Translations under genes and position numbers: made by a program
Part shown: one piece after another, positions 1 to 8,709 of the stretch
Layout of the letters: every line of letters begins with the position of its first letter
Position numbering within the stretch: the stretch's first letter is position 1
Assembly: GCF_963662805.1 (NCBI RefSeq)
Contig: NZ_OY759852.1
Coordinates: 124,001 to 188,000 of the forward strand
DNA from: an uncultured Cohaesibacter sp.
Lineage (GTDB): Bacteria; Pseudomonadota; Alphaproteobacteria; Rhizobiales; Cohaesibacteraceae
DNA length: 64,000 bases
Reading direction: 5' to 3'
The notes under the pieces: model-generated
Told to the model about the DNA's origin: nothing
Database searches by the model: none
What the model saw: only the letters and a program-made list of their open reading frames with translations

Positions 1-154
1 TGTCCCTCCATCCCCATCCGAGATGCCTCCCGAATGTCCGGCCCCAGCACTCAGAACGGCGCGCTTCTGCCAAGCGCCCTCAAGGAGTGACACCGGACAC
101 GCGCTCGGCGTTCTGAACCCTTTCCTCCCCGGCACTTTGACGAGAGTGCCATAG

Positions 155-193
155 AAAAAGGCCGGAGCTGTCCTTGCAGTCTCCGGCCTTTTT
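155..193 (-). terminator. Rho-independent terminator after the M20 amidohydrolase gene
   Basis: A 13-bp perfect stem (AAAAAGGCCGGAG with CTCCGGCCTTTTT) encloses a 13-nt loop. It ends in a T tract on either strand. It lies 30 bp beyond the stop of the minus-strand amidohydrolase gene, so it probably ends that transcript. It could also serve a plus-strand gene entering from outside the window. Confidence 0.75.
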
Positions 194-222
194 CGCGTCG
201 CATGGTCTGAAGATCCTGAGGA

Positions 223-1395
223 TCAGGAAGCCGCTCCGAGGCGGTCTCTGACCAGTTGCGCCCAGAAGGATGCGCCCCAGCCGATCACTTCGTCATTGAA
301 GTCATAGGCGGGATTGTGGAGCTGAGCCGATGGGCCGTTGCCGATGTGGATCATCGCTCCGGGCACATGGTTGAGCATGAAGGCGAAATCCTCGCCGCCA
401 AGGGTCGGTACCATGTCGAGGCTGACGTTATCCTCACCCGTCACCTTGGCAGCAGCTGCAGCAGCAAAACGGGTCTCTTCGGGATGATTGACCAGCACCG
501 GATAGCTGCGGTCGTAGTCGAGTTCACCAATACAGCCATGACCGGCCGCGATCTGGGTGATGATGGTCCGGAGGCGTTCCTCGATATGGTCGCGGACGCC
601 TTCGTCCAGTGTCCGAACTGTGCCAATAAGGCTGATCTGTTCGGGAATCACATTGTGGGTGAAGCCACCTTCGACGGCGCAGAGGGAGACAACATGGGAG
701 TCGAAGGGGTCAACCCCGCGGGCGCTGAGGCCGTGGATTGCCTGAATGATGCCAGCCAGAGCCGGGAACGGATCGATCGTGTTGTGCGGCTGGGCCGCAT
801 GGCCACCCCGCCCCTTGATGCGGATGTTGAGCATGTCCACCGCGCCCATGCTGGGGCCCGGGGCCAGCGTGAAGTGACCGACCGGCAAATTGGGCATGTT
901 GTGCATGCCATAGACCTCGTCGCAGGGGAAGCGGTCGAACATGCCATCCTTGATCATCGCATCGGCGCCAGCGCCACCTTCCTCAGCAGGCTGAAAAATG
1001 ACGATCACCGTTCCGTCAAAAGCGCGGGTCTCGGCCAGATGCTTGGCAGCCCCGAGCAGCATGGTGGTGTGGCCATCGTGGCCGCAGGCATGCATCTTGC
1101 CCGGCGTCTTGGAGGCATAGGGCGCACCGGTGATTTCCTCGATGGGCAAGGCATCCATGTCGGCCCTGAGGCCGATCATACGCCCCGAGGCGTTGGATTT
1201 GCCACGAATGACGCCCACAACGCCGGTCTTGCCAAGGCCCTCGACGACTTCGTCGACACCGGCCTTGCGCAGGGCCTCGGCCACCTTGGCAGCGGTACGG
1301 TTGCACTCGTAGAGCAATTCGGGATTTTCGTGCAGGTCGTGGCGGAATGCGGTCAGCGCCTCGATGTCGCGTGACACCCAATTCTCAATCGCCAT
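223..1395 (-). CDS. M20-family metallo-amidohydrolase (hippurate / N-acyl amino acid hydrolase type)
   Basis: This 390-residue cytosolic enzyme should hydrolyse an amide bond in an N-acyl- or N-carbamoyl-amino acid. The metal-binding motifs of the M20 amidohydrolase family are visible: HACGHDGH near residue 102, EEGG near 137 and GMHN near 164, with a late GGEDFAF motif. The length is normal for the family. It starts 3 bp after the stop of an ATC-hydrolase-family gene, so the two are probably one transcript. In the known ATC-to-cysteine pathway of Pseudomonas, ring opening gives an N-carbamoyl cysteine that an amidohydrolase then cleaves. A similar role here is inference, because M20 amidohydrolases vary widely in substrate. 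Confidence 0.85.
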   Translation of the reverse strand: MAIENWVSRDIEALTAFRHDLHENPELLYECNRTAAKVAEALRKAGVDEVVEGLGKTGVVGVIRGKSNASGRMIGLRADMDALPIEEITGAPYASKTPGKMHACGHDGHTTMLLGAAKHLAETRAFDGTVIVIFQPAEEGGAGADAMIKDGMFDRFPCDEVYGMHNMPNLPVGHFTLAPGPSMGAVDMLNIRIKGRGGHAAQPHNTIDPFPALAGIIQAIHGLSARGVDPFDSHVVSLCAVEGGFTHNVIPEQISLIGTVRTLDEGVRDHIEERLRTIITQIAAGHGCIGELDYDRSYPVLVNHPEETRFAAAAAAKVTGEDNVSLDMVPTLGGEDFAFMLNHVPGAMIHIGNGPSAQLHNPAYDFNDEVIGWGASFWAQLVRDRLGAAS

Positions 1396-1398
1396 GCC

Positions 1399-1866
1399 TT
1401 ATCCTTTCTTCATCTTGTAGCGGAAATCACAATGGGATGCGCCCTTCATGATCGTCTGGGTCCGGGTCAGTTCGATCTCCGGGTTATAGCCGACGCAGAA
1501 GTCCCCGTCCCTGTTGCAGGACAGAAGATGGCCAATGTCACCGACGCCCATTTCGCGATACATCTCGGCATAGCGACAGCGGGTGACGTTGAATTCCATT
1601 GACTCTTTTTCGGTCTTGATGACGTCCATCTGCAGGGCGTCTTCCTTGGTCCAGTTGGGCAGGATGGCGGCGAAGTCGGACAGGTCGGGAGCGTGGTCAA
1701 GCCCCTCGGCCATGGCCTTGCCCTGCTCGATGGCAGAGCGTGAGCAGGTCTCGCCGATCACGGCCTCGGCCTCTTCGCGGCCTGAGCGCTCCGAGATCAC
1801 ATCGAAAACATGTTTGAGGATCATCGCCTCGATGCGGCGGCGTTCCAGAATGGGTAGGTCCTTCAT
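1399..1866 (-). CDS. ATC hydrolase family protein (L-2-amino-thiazoline-4-carboxylate hydrolase-like), copy 1
   Basis: This 155-residue cytosolic protein resembles the family named after L-2-amino-thiazoline-4-carboxylic acid hydrolase, which opens a sulfur-containing ring. The cysteines (TCSRS near 41, TRCRY near 97, LSCNRDGDFC near 115-123, SHCDF near 147) and the GDFCVGYNPEIELTRTQT segment are the visible family features. It lies between the FAD oxidoreductase gene and the M20 amidohydrolase gene in the same orientation, with short spacers. A second family member is found at 8107-8619. The family also includes members of unknown substrate, so the reaction is a family-level assignment. Confidence 0.7.
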   Translation of the reverse strand: MKDLPILERRRIEAMILKHVFDVISERSGREEAEAVIGETCSRSAIEQGKAMAEGLDHAPDLSDFAAILPNWTKEDALQMDVIKTEKESMEFNVTRCRYAEMYREMGVGDIGHLLSCNRDGDFCVGYNPEIELTRTQTIMKGASHCDFRYKMKKG

Positions 1867-1879
1867 TGGTCAGCTCTTC

Positions 1880-1903
1880 CTAGAGTTTGGGCTAGAGTTT
1901 GGG
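1880..1903. repeat. 12-bp perfect tandem duplication across the stop codon of the oxidoreductase gene
   Basis: The 12-mer CTAGAGTTTGGG occurs twice, head to tail, at 1880-1891 and 1892-1903. Each copy carries an in-frame stop for the minus-strand oxidoreductase gene, so the duplication does not disrupt the gene. It looks like a small replication-slippage event. Confidence 0.8.
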
Positions 1904-3202
1904 CTCCATGCGATCTTTGATCTTGTACAAGATCAGATAGTAGGGCGCGATGGCGCGACCGATGGTGTGGAACGGTAGCGGGTTGGGCTCGGTCGTCGGC
2001 AGTGCGAGCCCGCCCAGATCCTCGCCGTCGACGGCGCGTGCCATTTCGCGGCCAAGGGCATAGCCGAGGGCAACCCCGCGTCCGTTGCAGCCGATCCAGG
2101 TCCAGCCGTTCGGGCCGAGGCTGTGAACACGCGGGAAACGATCCCAGTTCATGGAGAGATAGCCGTTCCAGATATGGGTCATCTTGGGCGGCGCCAGTTG
2201 CGGGAAGCTATCGGCGAGATTGTTGGCGGCCTTGTTGGCCATGCGTTTGGCCAGGTCGCCAAAGCCCATGATGGCACCACCGGTGATCAGGCGGTTGTCG
2301 CGGTCATAATGGAAGAAGCGCAGATCGCCACGAGTGTCCGAGACGGCCTGACGGCCTGGCAGGATGGTTGCGCGGAGCTCATCGGACAGCGGCTCGGTTG
2401 ACATCTGCCACGAGGAGACGGGCACGATGGAATGTGCCAATCGCCGAGCAAGACGCGGCACCAGCTCGCCGGTGTAGGCATTGGTGGCAAGGATCAGCGC
2501 CCGAGCGGTGACGGTGCCGCCCTCGGTCTTGACGATCCATTTGGCCCCGTCATGCTCATAGGACAGCACCGGGGTGTTTTCATGGATGGTCACCCCGTGG
2601 CGTTCGGCAGCCTTGGCCAACCCACGGGCAAGGCCCAGCGGGTTGATGTGGCCACCGGACGGGGCCAGCATGCCGCCGTACCAGTGCTCGGTTCCGAGCA
2701 GATCGGAGGTTTCCTTGCGGTCGAGATAGCGCACGTCAAGGCCGAAGCGGCTCCATGCTTCAACGCGCTTCTGGCTGAGTTTGGTCCGTCCGGGAGAATG
2801 GGCAGGCTGGAACCAGCCGGTCTGTTCAGCGTCGGCATCGGAGACGATGTCTTCTTCACGGATGGCATCATAGAGCATCCCGGCGGAGGCCCCGATCATT
2901 TCGGCAAAGCGCTTGCCGGTCTCGCCGAAGCGGGCAACCCATGCGTCGGGTTCTGCGGCGGTCAGGGTCGGGATGACCTGACCGTTGTTGCGACCCGATG
3001 CCCCCCAGCCCGCGCCCTGCGCTTCCAGAAGCACCACGTCGCGTCCGGCCTTTGCCAGATGGCGGGCGGCAGACAGGCCGGTGAAGCCGCCGCCGATGAC
3101 GACGGTGTCGGTTTCGACATTTCCCTTAAGGGCTGGGGCCGGTTTGCGCTCAGGGGCTGTTTGCAGCCATATAGTGGGGGGAAAGGGAAGAGAAGTTGAC
3201 AT
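1892..3202 (-). CDS. FAD-dependent oxidoreductase, DAO/PuuB-like
   Basis: The 436-residue protein carries an N-terminal FAD-binding Rossmann motif (VVIGGGFTGLSAARHLAKAG) and the D-amino-acid-oxidase-like fold of the glycine/D-amino acid and gamma-glutamylputrescine oxidases. It probably oxidises a secondary or primary amine of an amino acid-like substrate, giving hydrogen peroxide or feeding a carrier. The start was placed at the ATG giving MSTSLPFPP. A longer reading frame exists upstream but its extra 31 residues are not family-like. A 12-bp tandem duplication spans the stop codon and adds LAQTL-type residues outside the fold. It sits between the liv transporter genes and an ATC-hydrolase-like gene, so it probably acts on the imported compound. 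Confidence 0.8.
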   Translation of the reverse strand: MSTSLPFPPTIWLQTAPERKPAPALKGNVETDTVVIGGGFTGLSAARHLAKAGRDVVLLEAQGAGWGASGRNNGQVIPTLTAAEPDAWVARFGETGKRFAEMIGASAGMLYDAIREEDIVSDADAEQTGWFQPAHSPGRTKLSQKRVEAWSRFGLDVRYLDRKETSDLLGTEHWYGGMLAPSGGHINPLGLARGLAKAAERHGVTIHENTPVLSYEHDGAKWIVKTEGGTVTARALILATNAYTGELVPRLARRLAHSIVPVSSWQMSTEPLSDELRATILPGRQAVSDTRGDLRFFHYDRDNRLITGGAIMGFGDLAKRMANKAANNLADSFPQLAPPKMTHIWNGYLSMNWDRFPRVHSLGPNGWTWIGCNGRGVALGYALGREMARAVDGEDLGGLALPTTEPNPLPFHTIGRAIAPYYLILYKIKDRMEPKL

Positions 3203-3336
3203 CCTGATCGTTCCAATCAAATGCGTTTGGCAATCAGGAAAGACGCTTTCCTGATTTGCGCGACGGGCGGTGCCGTGATCCGGTTTTGTGATCAACTGGC
3301 CACTGCCCGAAGCTGTAGGCGCTGGTTTTGGTCTTT

Positions 3337-3367
3337 ACCCCGAAGGCTGCCGGGCAGCCTTCGGGGT
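3337..3367. terminator. Strong hairpin after the liv operon
   Basis: A near-perfect 13- to 15-bp inverted repeat (ACCCCGAAGGCTGCC and its complement) lies between livF and the downstream oxidoreductase gene. The T-rich flank (TCTTTT) is on the plus-strand side. On the minus strand the tail is weak. It may therefore be an intercistronic processing or partial-termination hairpin rather than a full terminator for livF. Confidence 0.5.
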
Positions 3368-3383
3368 CTTTTGTCTGCGGGGT

Positions 3384-4091
3384 CTAGTGGACGTGGCCAC
3401 CCAGATAGGCTTCTGCGACGCGAGGATCGTTGGCAAGTTCCTTGGCGTCGCCCTCAATCACGATCTTGCCATGTTCAATGACATAGGCGCGGTCGGAAAT
3501 GCGCAAGGCAGCCTTGACATTCTGCTCGACGAGCAGCACGGCGTAACCTTCTTCACGGATCTTGGTCACGAGTTCGCAGATGAAGCCGACAAGGCGTGGT
3601 GCGAGACCGAGCGAGGGCTCATCGAGCAGAAGCACCTTAGGCTTGCGCATCAAGGCACGGCCGATGCACAGCATCTGCTGCTCGCCACCGGACATGGATC
3701 CGGCCTGCTGCTTCAGGCGCTCTTTCAGGACAGGGAACAACTTGAGGACATCATCCAGCTCCTGCTTGCCGAGCGGTCCACCACCAATGACCAGATTTTC
3801 GAGCACGGTCATGTTGGAGAAGATCTGACGGCCTTCAGGTGCCTGCATGATCCCCTGAGCAACGATATCATTGCTCTTGAGCTTGGAGATATCCTTGCCT
3901 TCGAGCAGGATCTCGCCACCAGTAGCCCGATAGACCCCGGAGATGCAGCGCATCAGGGACGTCTTGCCGACACCGTTGGCACCGAGCACCGAGACGATGC
4001 CCTTTTCGGCCAGATTGACCGTCACATCGTGCAGGATGCTCTGGACGCCGATCTGCAGAGACAGATTCTTGATTTCGAGAATGTTGCTCAT
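3384..4091 (-). CDS. livF: Branched-chain amino acid-type ABC transporter ATP-binding protein LivF
   Basis: The 235-residue protein is one of the two ATPases of a Liv/HAAT-type importer. Visible motifs are Walker A (GANGVGKTS near 36), signature MSGGEQQ near 134 and Walker B (VLLLDEPSLGLAP near 154). The length matches LivF. Its start overlaps the livG stop by one base (TGATG), showing translational coupling. The Liv class carries branched-chain amino acids but also amides, urea and other amino acid derivatives. The enzymes flanking this cluster suggest a modified amino acid rather than leucine itself, which is inference. Confidence 0.88.
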   Translation of the reverse strand: MSNILEIKNLSLQIGVQSILHDVTVNLAEKGIVSVLGANGVGKTSLMRCISGVYRATGGEILLEGKDISKLKSNDIVAQGIMQAPEGRQIFSNMTVLENLVIGGGPLGKQELDDVLKLFPVLKERLKQQAGSMSGGEQQMLCIGRALMRKPKVLLLDEPSLGLAPRLVGFICELVTKIREEGYAVLLVEQNVKAALRISDRAYVIEHGKIVIEGDAKELANDPRVAEAYLGGHVH

Positions 4092-4844
4092 CAGTCGTCA
4101 CTCCCCAGATAGGCTTCAAGCACGGCTGGATCCTTGCGCACATTGGCGGGCACATCGTCCGCGATCTTCGCGCCGGAGGCGAGGACCACGATGCGATCGC
4201 AAATGCCCATGACAAGGCCCATGTCGTGCTCGACCAGCATGATGGTGAGGCCGGTCTTGTTGAGGTCGGTGATGAATTGGGCGAGTTCGGCAGTCTCGGA
4301 ATCGTTCATGCCTGCGGCCGGTTCATCAAGGATCAGAAGTTCGGGATCCATTGCGAGGGCTCGCGCAATCTCGAGATATTTCCGCTTGCCGTAGGACAGG
4401 TTCGCGGCGAGATCGTCGGCATGTTCGGCAAGGCCGACCTTTTCGAGCATTTCCCAACTGCGGCGGGAAATTTCCTTCGCCCTTGCTCCCGCCCCCAATC
4501 AGCGATGACCAAGGGCTGACGCCCACCATGCCGAGAGCTCCGACGGAGATGTTGTCAAAGACGGTCATGTTGGGGAAGACGCGCAGGTTCTGGAAGGTGC
4601 GGGACATGCCCCTGTGTGCGATCTTGTGGGCCGAGAGGCCGGTGATCACCTCACCCTTAAACAGCACTTCACCCGAGCTAGGTGGTGTGAAGCCGGAGAT
4701 CAGATTGAACAGAGTGGTCTTGCCAGCCCCGTTCGGACCGATCAGGCCCATTAGCTCACCTTCGTTGAGTTGGATGCTGACATTGTCCACGGCATGAAGG
4801 CCGCCATAGATACGGGTCAGGTCTTTAAGCTCAAGTATGCTCAT
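4091..4844 (-). pseudogene. livG: LivG ABC transporter ATP-binding protein, frameshifted by one base
   Basis: This is the second ATPase of the Liv-type importer. The N-terminal half, with Walker A (GPNGAGKTT) and the Q-loop region, is in one frame. The C-terminal half, with the signature LSYGKRK, Walker B (LLILDEPAAGMN) and the LivG ending (VLEAYLGS), is in another. The frames meet at a run of five C (plus strand, 4492-4496). Removing one base restores an unbroken protein of about 250 residues, the normal LivG length. The ATG at 4844 overlaps the livM stop by one base. A GTG nine bases upstream is less likely. Either a sequencing error or a real slippage mutation explains the break, and I favour error because both halves are well conserved. 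Confidence 0.8.
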
Positions 4845-5845
4845 CACTTCCACCCGATCCCTTTCTGCTGTCCCTCGTCGCCAGACCAGCCGGAGCCCAA
4901 CTGTCTGCGCACGAAGTTAAGCGCATTGATCTCGCCGAAGAGACCCTTCGGCAGGAACAGGATCGCACTGAACATCACCAGACCGACGATGATGTTGCGG
5001 ATGTCCCCCACGCTGCGCAGGACTTCGGGCAGCAAGATGAGAAGCACCGCACCGATCAGAACGCCGGGCAAGGAACCAAGTCCGCCCACAACCACCATGG
5101 TCAGCACCAGAATGGACTGGGAGAAGTTGAAGTCATTGGGTGAAATATAACCGGTGGTGTAGGCCCAGAGAGCACCAGCAATCCCGGCGAAGAAGGCCGA
5201 GATGACGAAGGCCTGGATCTTCATGACGGTGACGTTGATGCCCATGGCCGACGCGCACTGATCATCCTCGCGCAGGGAGCGAAGCGCGTTGCCATAATAG
5301 GAGTGGCTGAGGCGGTTGATGATCGCGATGGAGACAGTCACCACAACGGCAACAACATAGTAGATGCCAAGGTCGCTGTTGACCTCAATGCCGAAGAGGT
5401 CAATGCCGGAGAAGAGCATCACGCCGTTCGGGCCCTTGGTCACGTCCACCCAGTTCTGGAAGATCAGGAACAGCATCTGACCGATGCCGAGGGTGGCCAC
5501 CGCGAAATAGATGAACACGAGGCGCATCGTCGGCAGGGCAACGAGAAAGGCGATGAAGGCAGACACGATGCCAGCCAGCGGAAGGCCGATGGTGAAGCCG
5601 ATGTCATATTCCGCGCCCAACAGCGCCGCCACATAGGCCCCTACCCCGTAAAGGGAGGCATGACCGAGGTGCAACAGACCGGCAACGCCCGTTACCAGAT
5701 GCAGGGAAGCAGCCAGCAGCATGAAGACGAAGGCGATCATGACGACCTGATAATAATAGCCCTTGTCGAAGCCGACGAGCGCCGCGGGAATGGCCGCAAA
5801 GACAATCGCCAGAAGGAGGCCTTTGATGAGAATAGGCTTAGACAC
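4844..5845 (-). CDS. livM: Branched-chain amino acid-type ABC transporter permease LivM
   Basis: This 333-residue inner-membrane permease pairs with LivH to form the translocation channel. It is hydrophobic throughout with about nine or ten predicted spans. It has the LivM features LHLGHASLYGVGAY near residue 58 and the EAA-like region SLREDDQCASAMGINV near 195. It overlaps livH by 8 bp and livG by 1 bp, as is usual in this operon type. The short C-terminal cytosolic tail is ordinary. Confidence 0.88.
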   Translation of the reverse strand: MSKPILIKGLLLAIVFAAIPAALVGFDKGYYYQVVMIAFVFMLLAASLHLVTGVAGLLHLGHASLYGVGAYVAALLGAEYDIGFTIGLPLAGIVSAFIAFLVALPTMRLVFIYFAVATLGIGQMLFLIFQNWVDVTKGPNGVMLFSGIDLFGIEVNSDLGIYYVVAVVVTVSIAIINRLSHSYYGNALRSLREDDQCASAMGINVTVMKIQAFVISAFFAGIAGALWAYTTGYISPNDFNFSQSILVLTMVVVGGLGSLPGVLIGAVLLILLPEVLRSVGDIRNIIVGLVMFSAILFLPKGLFGEINALNFVRRQLGSGWSGDEGQQKGIGWK

Positions 5846-6749
5846 GTTCCCTCCTCGCTCCGAAGAGACCTTGCGGGAAGAAAATCAGCGTGAGCAGCAG
5901 GAAGGTGTAGGCAACCATGTCCGACCAGACCGAAGACATGAAGCTGGTTGCAAGGCTCTCGGAGAGGCCCAGAATGATTGCGCAGATCACTGCACCCGGA
6001 ATGGACGACAGGCCACCCATAACCATGGCCACGAAGGCCTTGATGCCCGGAAGGAAGCCCATGGCGGGGAAGATAGCCCCGTAATAAAGACCGACAAGAA
6101 TGCCAGCAAGAGCGCCCATCGACGAGCCGATAATGAAGGTGAAGACGATGGTCCGGTCGGTGTCGATGCCGCAATATTTGGCGCCGAGGGCGTTGTTTGA
6201 GACCGCCCGGATCGAGAGACCAATCGAGGTGTATTTGAGGACCCACTGAAGACCGATCAGCATCACCAGCGTCACACCGAAGATGATCAGGTCACCGTTG
6301 ACGATGGTCACCGGGCCAATGCTGATGTGCTGGTTGATGAGATAGTCAAGATTGATGGTCTGGAATTCGGAGCCGAAGATCAGTTCCATGCCTTCGCGGG
6401 CGATGATGGACATGGCGAGCGAGGACATCAGGGTTGCTTCGCGCATGGCCTTGGACTTGAGCGAGGCCTCGTCCGAGAAGCGCCGGAAGGGGCGGAAGGC
6501 GAGACGCTCAAGGCCGATACCGGCAACGCAACCAGCGGCAAGCGCGATCAGCAGGACAACGAAGATCGGCGGCGCAAAGGCAGTGATCGCCAACAGACCG
6601 GCGTAGGCACCGATTGTGTAGACTTCGCCATGGGCAAAGTTGACGACGTTCAGCACACCGAAAATCAGGGTGAAGCCAATGGCGATCAAGGCATAAATCA
6701 TGCCCAGCGACAGCCCGATGGCCAATTGCTGCAATATATACGGATCCAA
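5838..6749 (-). CDS. livH: Branched-chain amino acid-type ABC transporter permease LivH
   Basis: This 303-residue permease is the LivM partner. It has the LivH N-terminus (MDPYILQQLAIGLSLGMIYA), the NFAHGEVYTIGAYAG motif near residue 37 and the EAA-like loop SIRAVSNNALGAKYCGID near 180. The initiation codon is TTG at 6749. No in-frame ATG lies nearby, and the residues that follow match the family start, so TTG is accepted. It lies 73 bp downstream of the binding-protein gene. Confidence 0.85.
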   Translation of the reverse strand: MDPYILQQLAIGLSLGMIYALIAIGFTLIFGVLNVVNFAHGEVYTIGAYAGLLAITAFAPPIFVVLLIALAAGCVAGIGLERLAFRPFRRFSDEASLKSKAMREATLMSSLAMSIIAREGMELIFGSEFQTINLDYLINQHISIGPVTIVNGDLIIFGVTLVMLIGLQWVLKYTSIGLSIRAVSNNALGAKYCGIDTDRTIVFTFIIGSSMGALAGILVGLYYGAIFPAMGFLPGIKAFVAMVMGGLSSIPGAVICAIILGLSESLATSFMSSVWSDMVAYTFLLLTLIFFPQGLFGARRERV

Positions 6750-6822
6750 AGTGAAATCCCCAATTCATTTCAATCTGCCAGCCCGGTCAGGCCAGGCTGG
6801 CAGAGATAGGCAATTCTTGTTG

Positions 6823-7936
6823 TTATTTCATTTCGACAAAAGCGCCATCCTTGACGGTCGCTTTGGCGAGGGATTTTTCCGGTTCGCCGTTTTCGTCGAA
6901 GGAGGTGTCGCCGGTCACGCCGGGGAAGTCCTTGGTCTCAGCGACCGCGTCACGGAGGCTTTCACGGGTGAGATCCGGATAGGCTTTGGCGATGGCATCA
7001 AGCATGATATTGACGGCATCGTAAGCCTGTGCGGGGAACTGACCCGGGGCAAGATCGTGGGTTTTCTTCCATTCGGCAACGAATTCCTGAACGTGCGGCT
7101 CTTCGCGGTTCGGAAGGAAGGTCACGGTCAGGAACATGCCTTCGGACGCATCACCAGCCAGCTCGATCAGCTTGTCGTTATAGGCAGCGGAGGTCGAGTA
7201 GATGGGGATGGACACATCAAGCTGTTTCATCTGCTTGAGGAACTGGGCACCATCTTCGTAGAAGAAGCCGGTGTAAACGGCGTCCGGCTTCTGATCGGCA
7301 ATCTTGGTGATGATCGAGCGGAAGTCGGCAAGGCCGCGGTTGAAGAATTCGGTGTAGACGACTTCGCCGCCAGCAGCCTTGAACGGGGTTTCAAAGCCCT
7401 TGACCACTGACTGACCCCCAGTCGCTCTGCTCTGCGATAATGGCGACCTTCTTGACGCCCTTGCTCATCAGCCATTCAGCATTCACGCCACCTTCCTGAT
7501 CCTGGGTGGTGATGTTGCGGAACTGCCATTTGGAGATCTTGGCGAAATCCGGATGAGACGCAGTCTGGGACAGCTGAACCATACCGGCCTTGCGATAGAC
7601 CTGAGCGGCAGCCATGGAAACGGTGGAGGTGAAGTCGCCGAGGACACCGACGATTTCTTCATCGTCAACAAATTTGCGGGCGATCGTCACGCCTTCCTTG
7701 GCGTCGGAACGGGAGTCTTCGTAGATGATCTCTACCGGAACATCGATCTTGCCGGAAGCGTTGAATTTGGCCAACGCGATTTCAGCGGCGTCCTTGAAGC
7801 CCTGACCATACTGGGCGTGGCTTCCGGTCAATGGCAGCTGGTAGCCAAGTTTCACGCTGTCGGCAGCCTGCGCCGAAACGGAGCCGAGTGCGGTTGCTGC
7901 AGCAAGTGCGAGCACCGTTCTACGAGATAGTTTCAT
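6823..7936 (-). pseudogene. LivJ-type periplasmic substrate-binding protein, frameshifted by one base
   Basis: This would be the periplasmic receptor of the Liv-type importer. The start at 7936 follows a GAGGAAC ribosome site and gives a signal peptide with a twin arginine (MKLSRRTVLALAAA, cleavage after SAQA), so Tat export is possible. The type I binding fold begins VKLGYQLPLTGSHAQYGQGF. The frame breaks at a run of five C on the plus strand (7415-7419). Deleting one base joins DWG to QSVVKGFETPFKAAGG and yields about 370 residues, the family norm. The C-terminal half is intact. The transporter therefore has two one-base breaks of the same kind (see livG), both in five-base G runs on the coding strand. 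Confidence 0.8.
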
Positions 7937-8056
7937 CTGTTTGTTCCTCAATGGGTTGGTGATCGGATTGATGATCAGTCTGGCTAACGCCAGACTTGCT
8001 AGAGGGTGATGCCCGTTTTAACGGGTCTGTGTTATGTCCGGTACTCCGGATCCTTG

Positions 8057-8085
8057 AAAAGGCGTCCCGTTTTCGGGATCGCCTT
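8057..8085 (-). terminator. Terminator after ATC hydrolase-like copy 2
   Basis: An imperfect stem (AAGGCG.CCCG with CGGG..CGCCTT) closes a TTTT loop and is followed on the minus strand by a TTTTC tract. It sits about 20 bp beyond the stop of the minus-strand gene at 8107. The block upstream of it may therefore be transcribed separately from the liv genes. Confidence 0.6.
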
Positions 8086-8106
8086 GTATACTAATAATAT
8101 TTTCTC

Positions 8107-8619
8107 TTATGAAGCGGCTGCTTCAGAACCAGGTTTCACAATCAGGCGGCAACAGCCGGTTTTCCCCGGCTTCCACGTTTCGCCTTCAAAGGTGAAGCCA
8201 GCAGCACCGAACATGCCAGCATCGATGGCACCGGCGGCACGGCAGAGCATTTCCAGCTCATCGCCTTCGCGGCCATCGGCTTCCCACGAGGTTTTCAGCG
8301 GGCAGGTGTGGAACTGGATTTCCATGCCTTCCTTGTCGCATTTGCGAAGCTCGGGGGCGAAGAGATGGTCCTTGCACGGAATGCCTTGCAGGAACTGTTC
8401 GGTCAGGGCCTCGATGTTGGCCGGACCATGCGGCTTCAGTTTCTGGCCCATTTCGGAGCCGAGACGGAAGGTGGCCTTGCTCATCAAATCGATAGCGGTG
8501 TCGTTGTCATAGGTTTCGCGCAGCACGTCAAACATGTGCTTGTAGAATTTAGCGCGCATGGTGTAGGCACCGGAAAGCTGTTCAAGTGTGATTTCTGGTG
8601 TCTTTTCGGTTTCAGACAT
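8107..8619 (-). CDS. ATC hydrolase family protein, copy 2
   Basis: This 170-residue protein shares the ATC-hydrolase-like architecture of the copy at 1399-1866. It has an N-terminal helical part followed by a Cys-rich C-terminal part (GIPCKDHLF near 84, QFHTCPLK near 106, MLCRAAGAIDAGMFG near 127, GCCRLIVKPG near 158). The start at the ATG giving MSETEKTPEI has a clear GGAGA ribosome site. It lies 90 bp downstream of the class V PLP gene. Divergence from copy 1 is large, so the two probably have different roles rather than being a recent duplication. A function in opening a thiazoline or other ring is a family-based guess. Confidence 0.65.
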   Translation of the reverse strand: MSETEKTPEITLEQLSGAYTMRAKFYKHMFDVLRETYDNDTAIDLMSKATFRLGSEMGQKLKPHGPANIEALTEQFLQGIPCKDHLFAPELRKCDKEGMEIQFHTCPLKTSWEADGREGDELEMLCRAAGAIDAGMFGAAGFTFEGETWKPGKTGCCRLIVKPGSEAAAS

Positions 8620-8709
8620 TATGGTCTCCGTTCTTCTGGTCCGTTGTCTCGTGAAACTGACAGTGTTCCGTCTTTCCGAGCTGGTCAACACAGACCGTTC
8701 TTTTTGGTT

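Noticed and set aside
256..1374. Long plus-strand reading frame opposite the amidohydrolase gene
   Set aside because: It is an antisense shadow of a well-conserved M20 gene, with no domain and no ribosome site.
2432..3199. 255-codon plus-strand frame opposite the FAD oxidoreductase gene
   Set aside because: Antisense of a conserved gene; the composition is typical of a GC-rich shadow frame.
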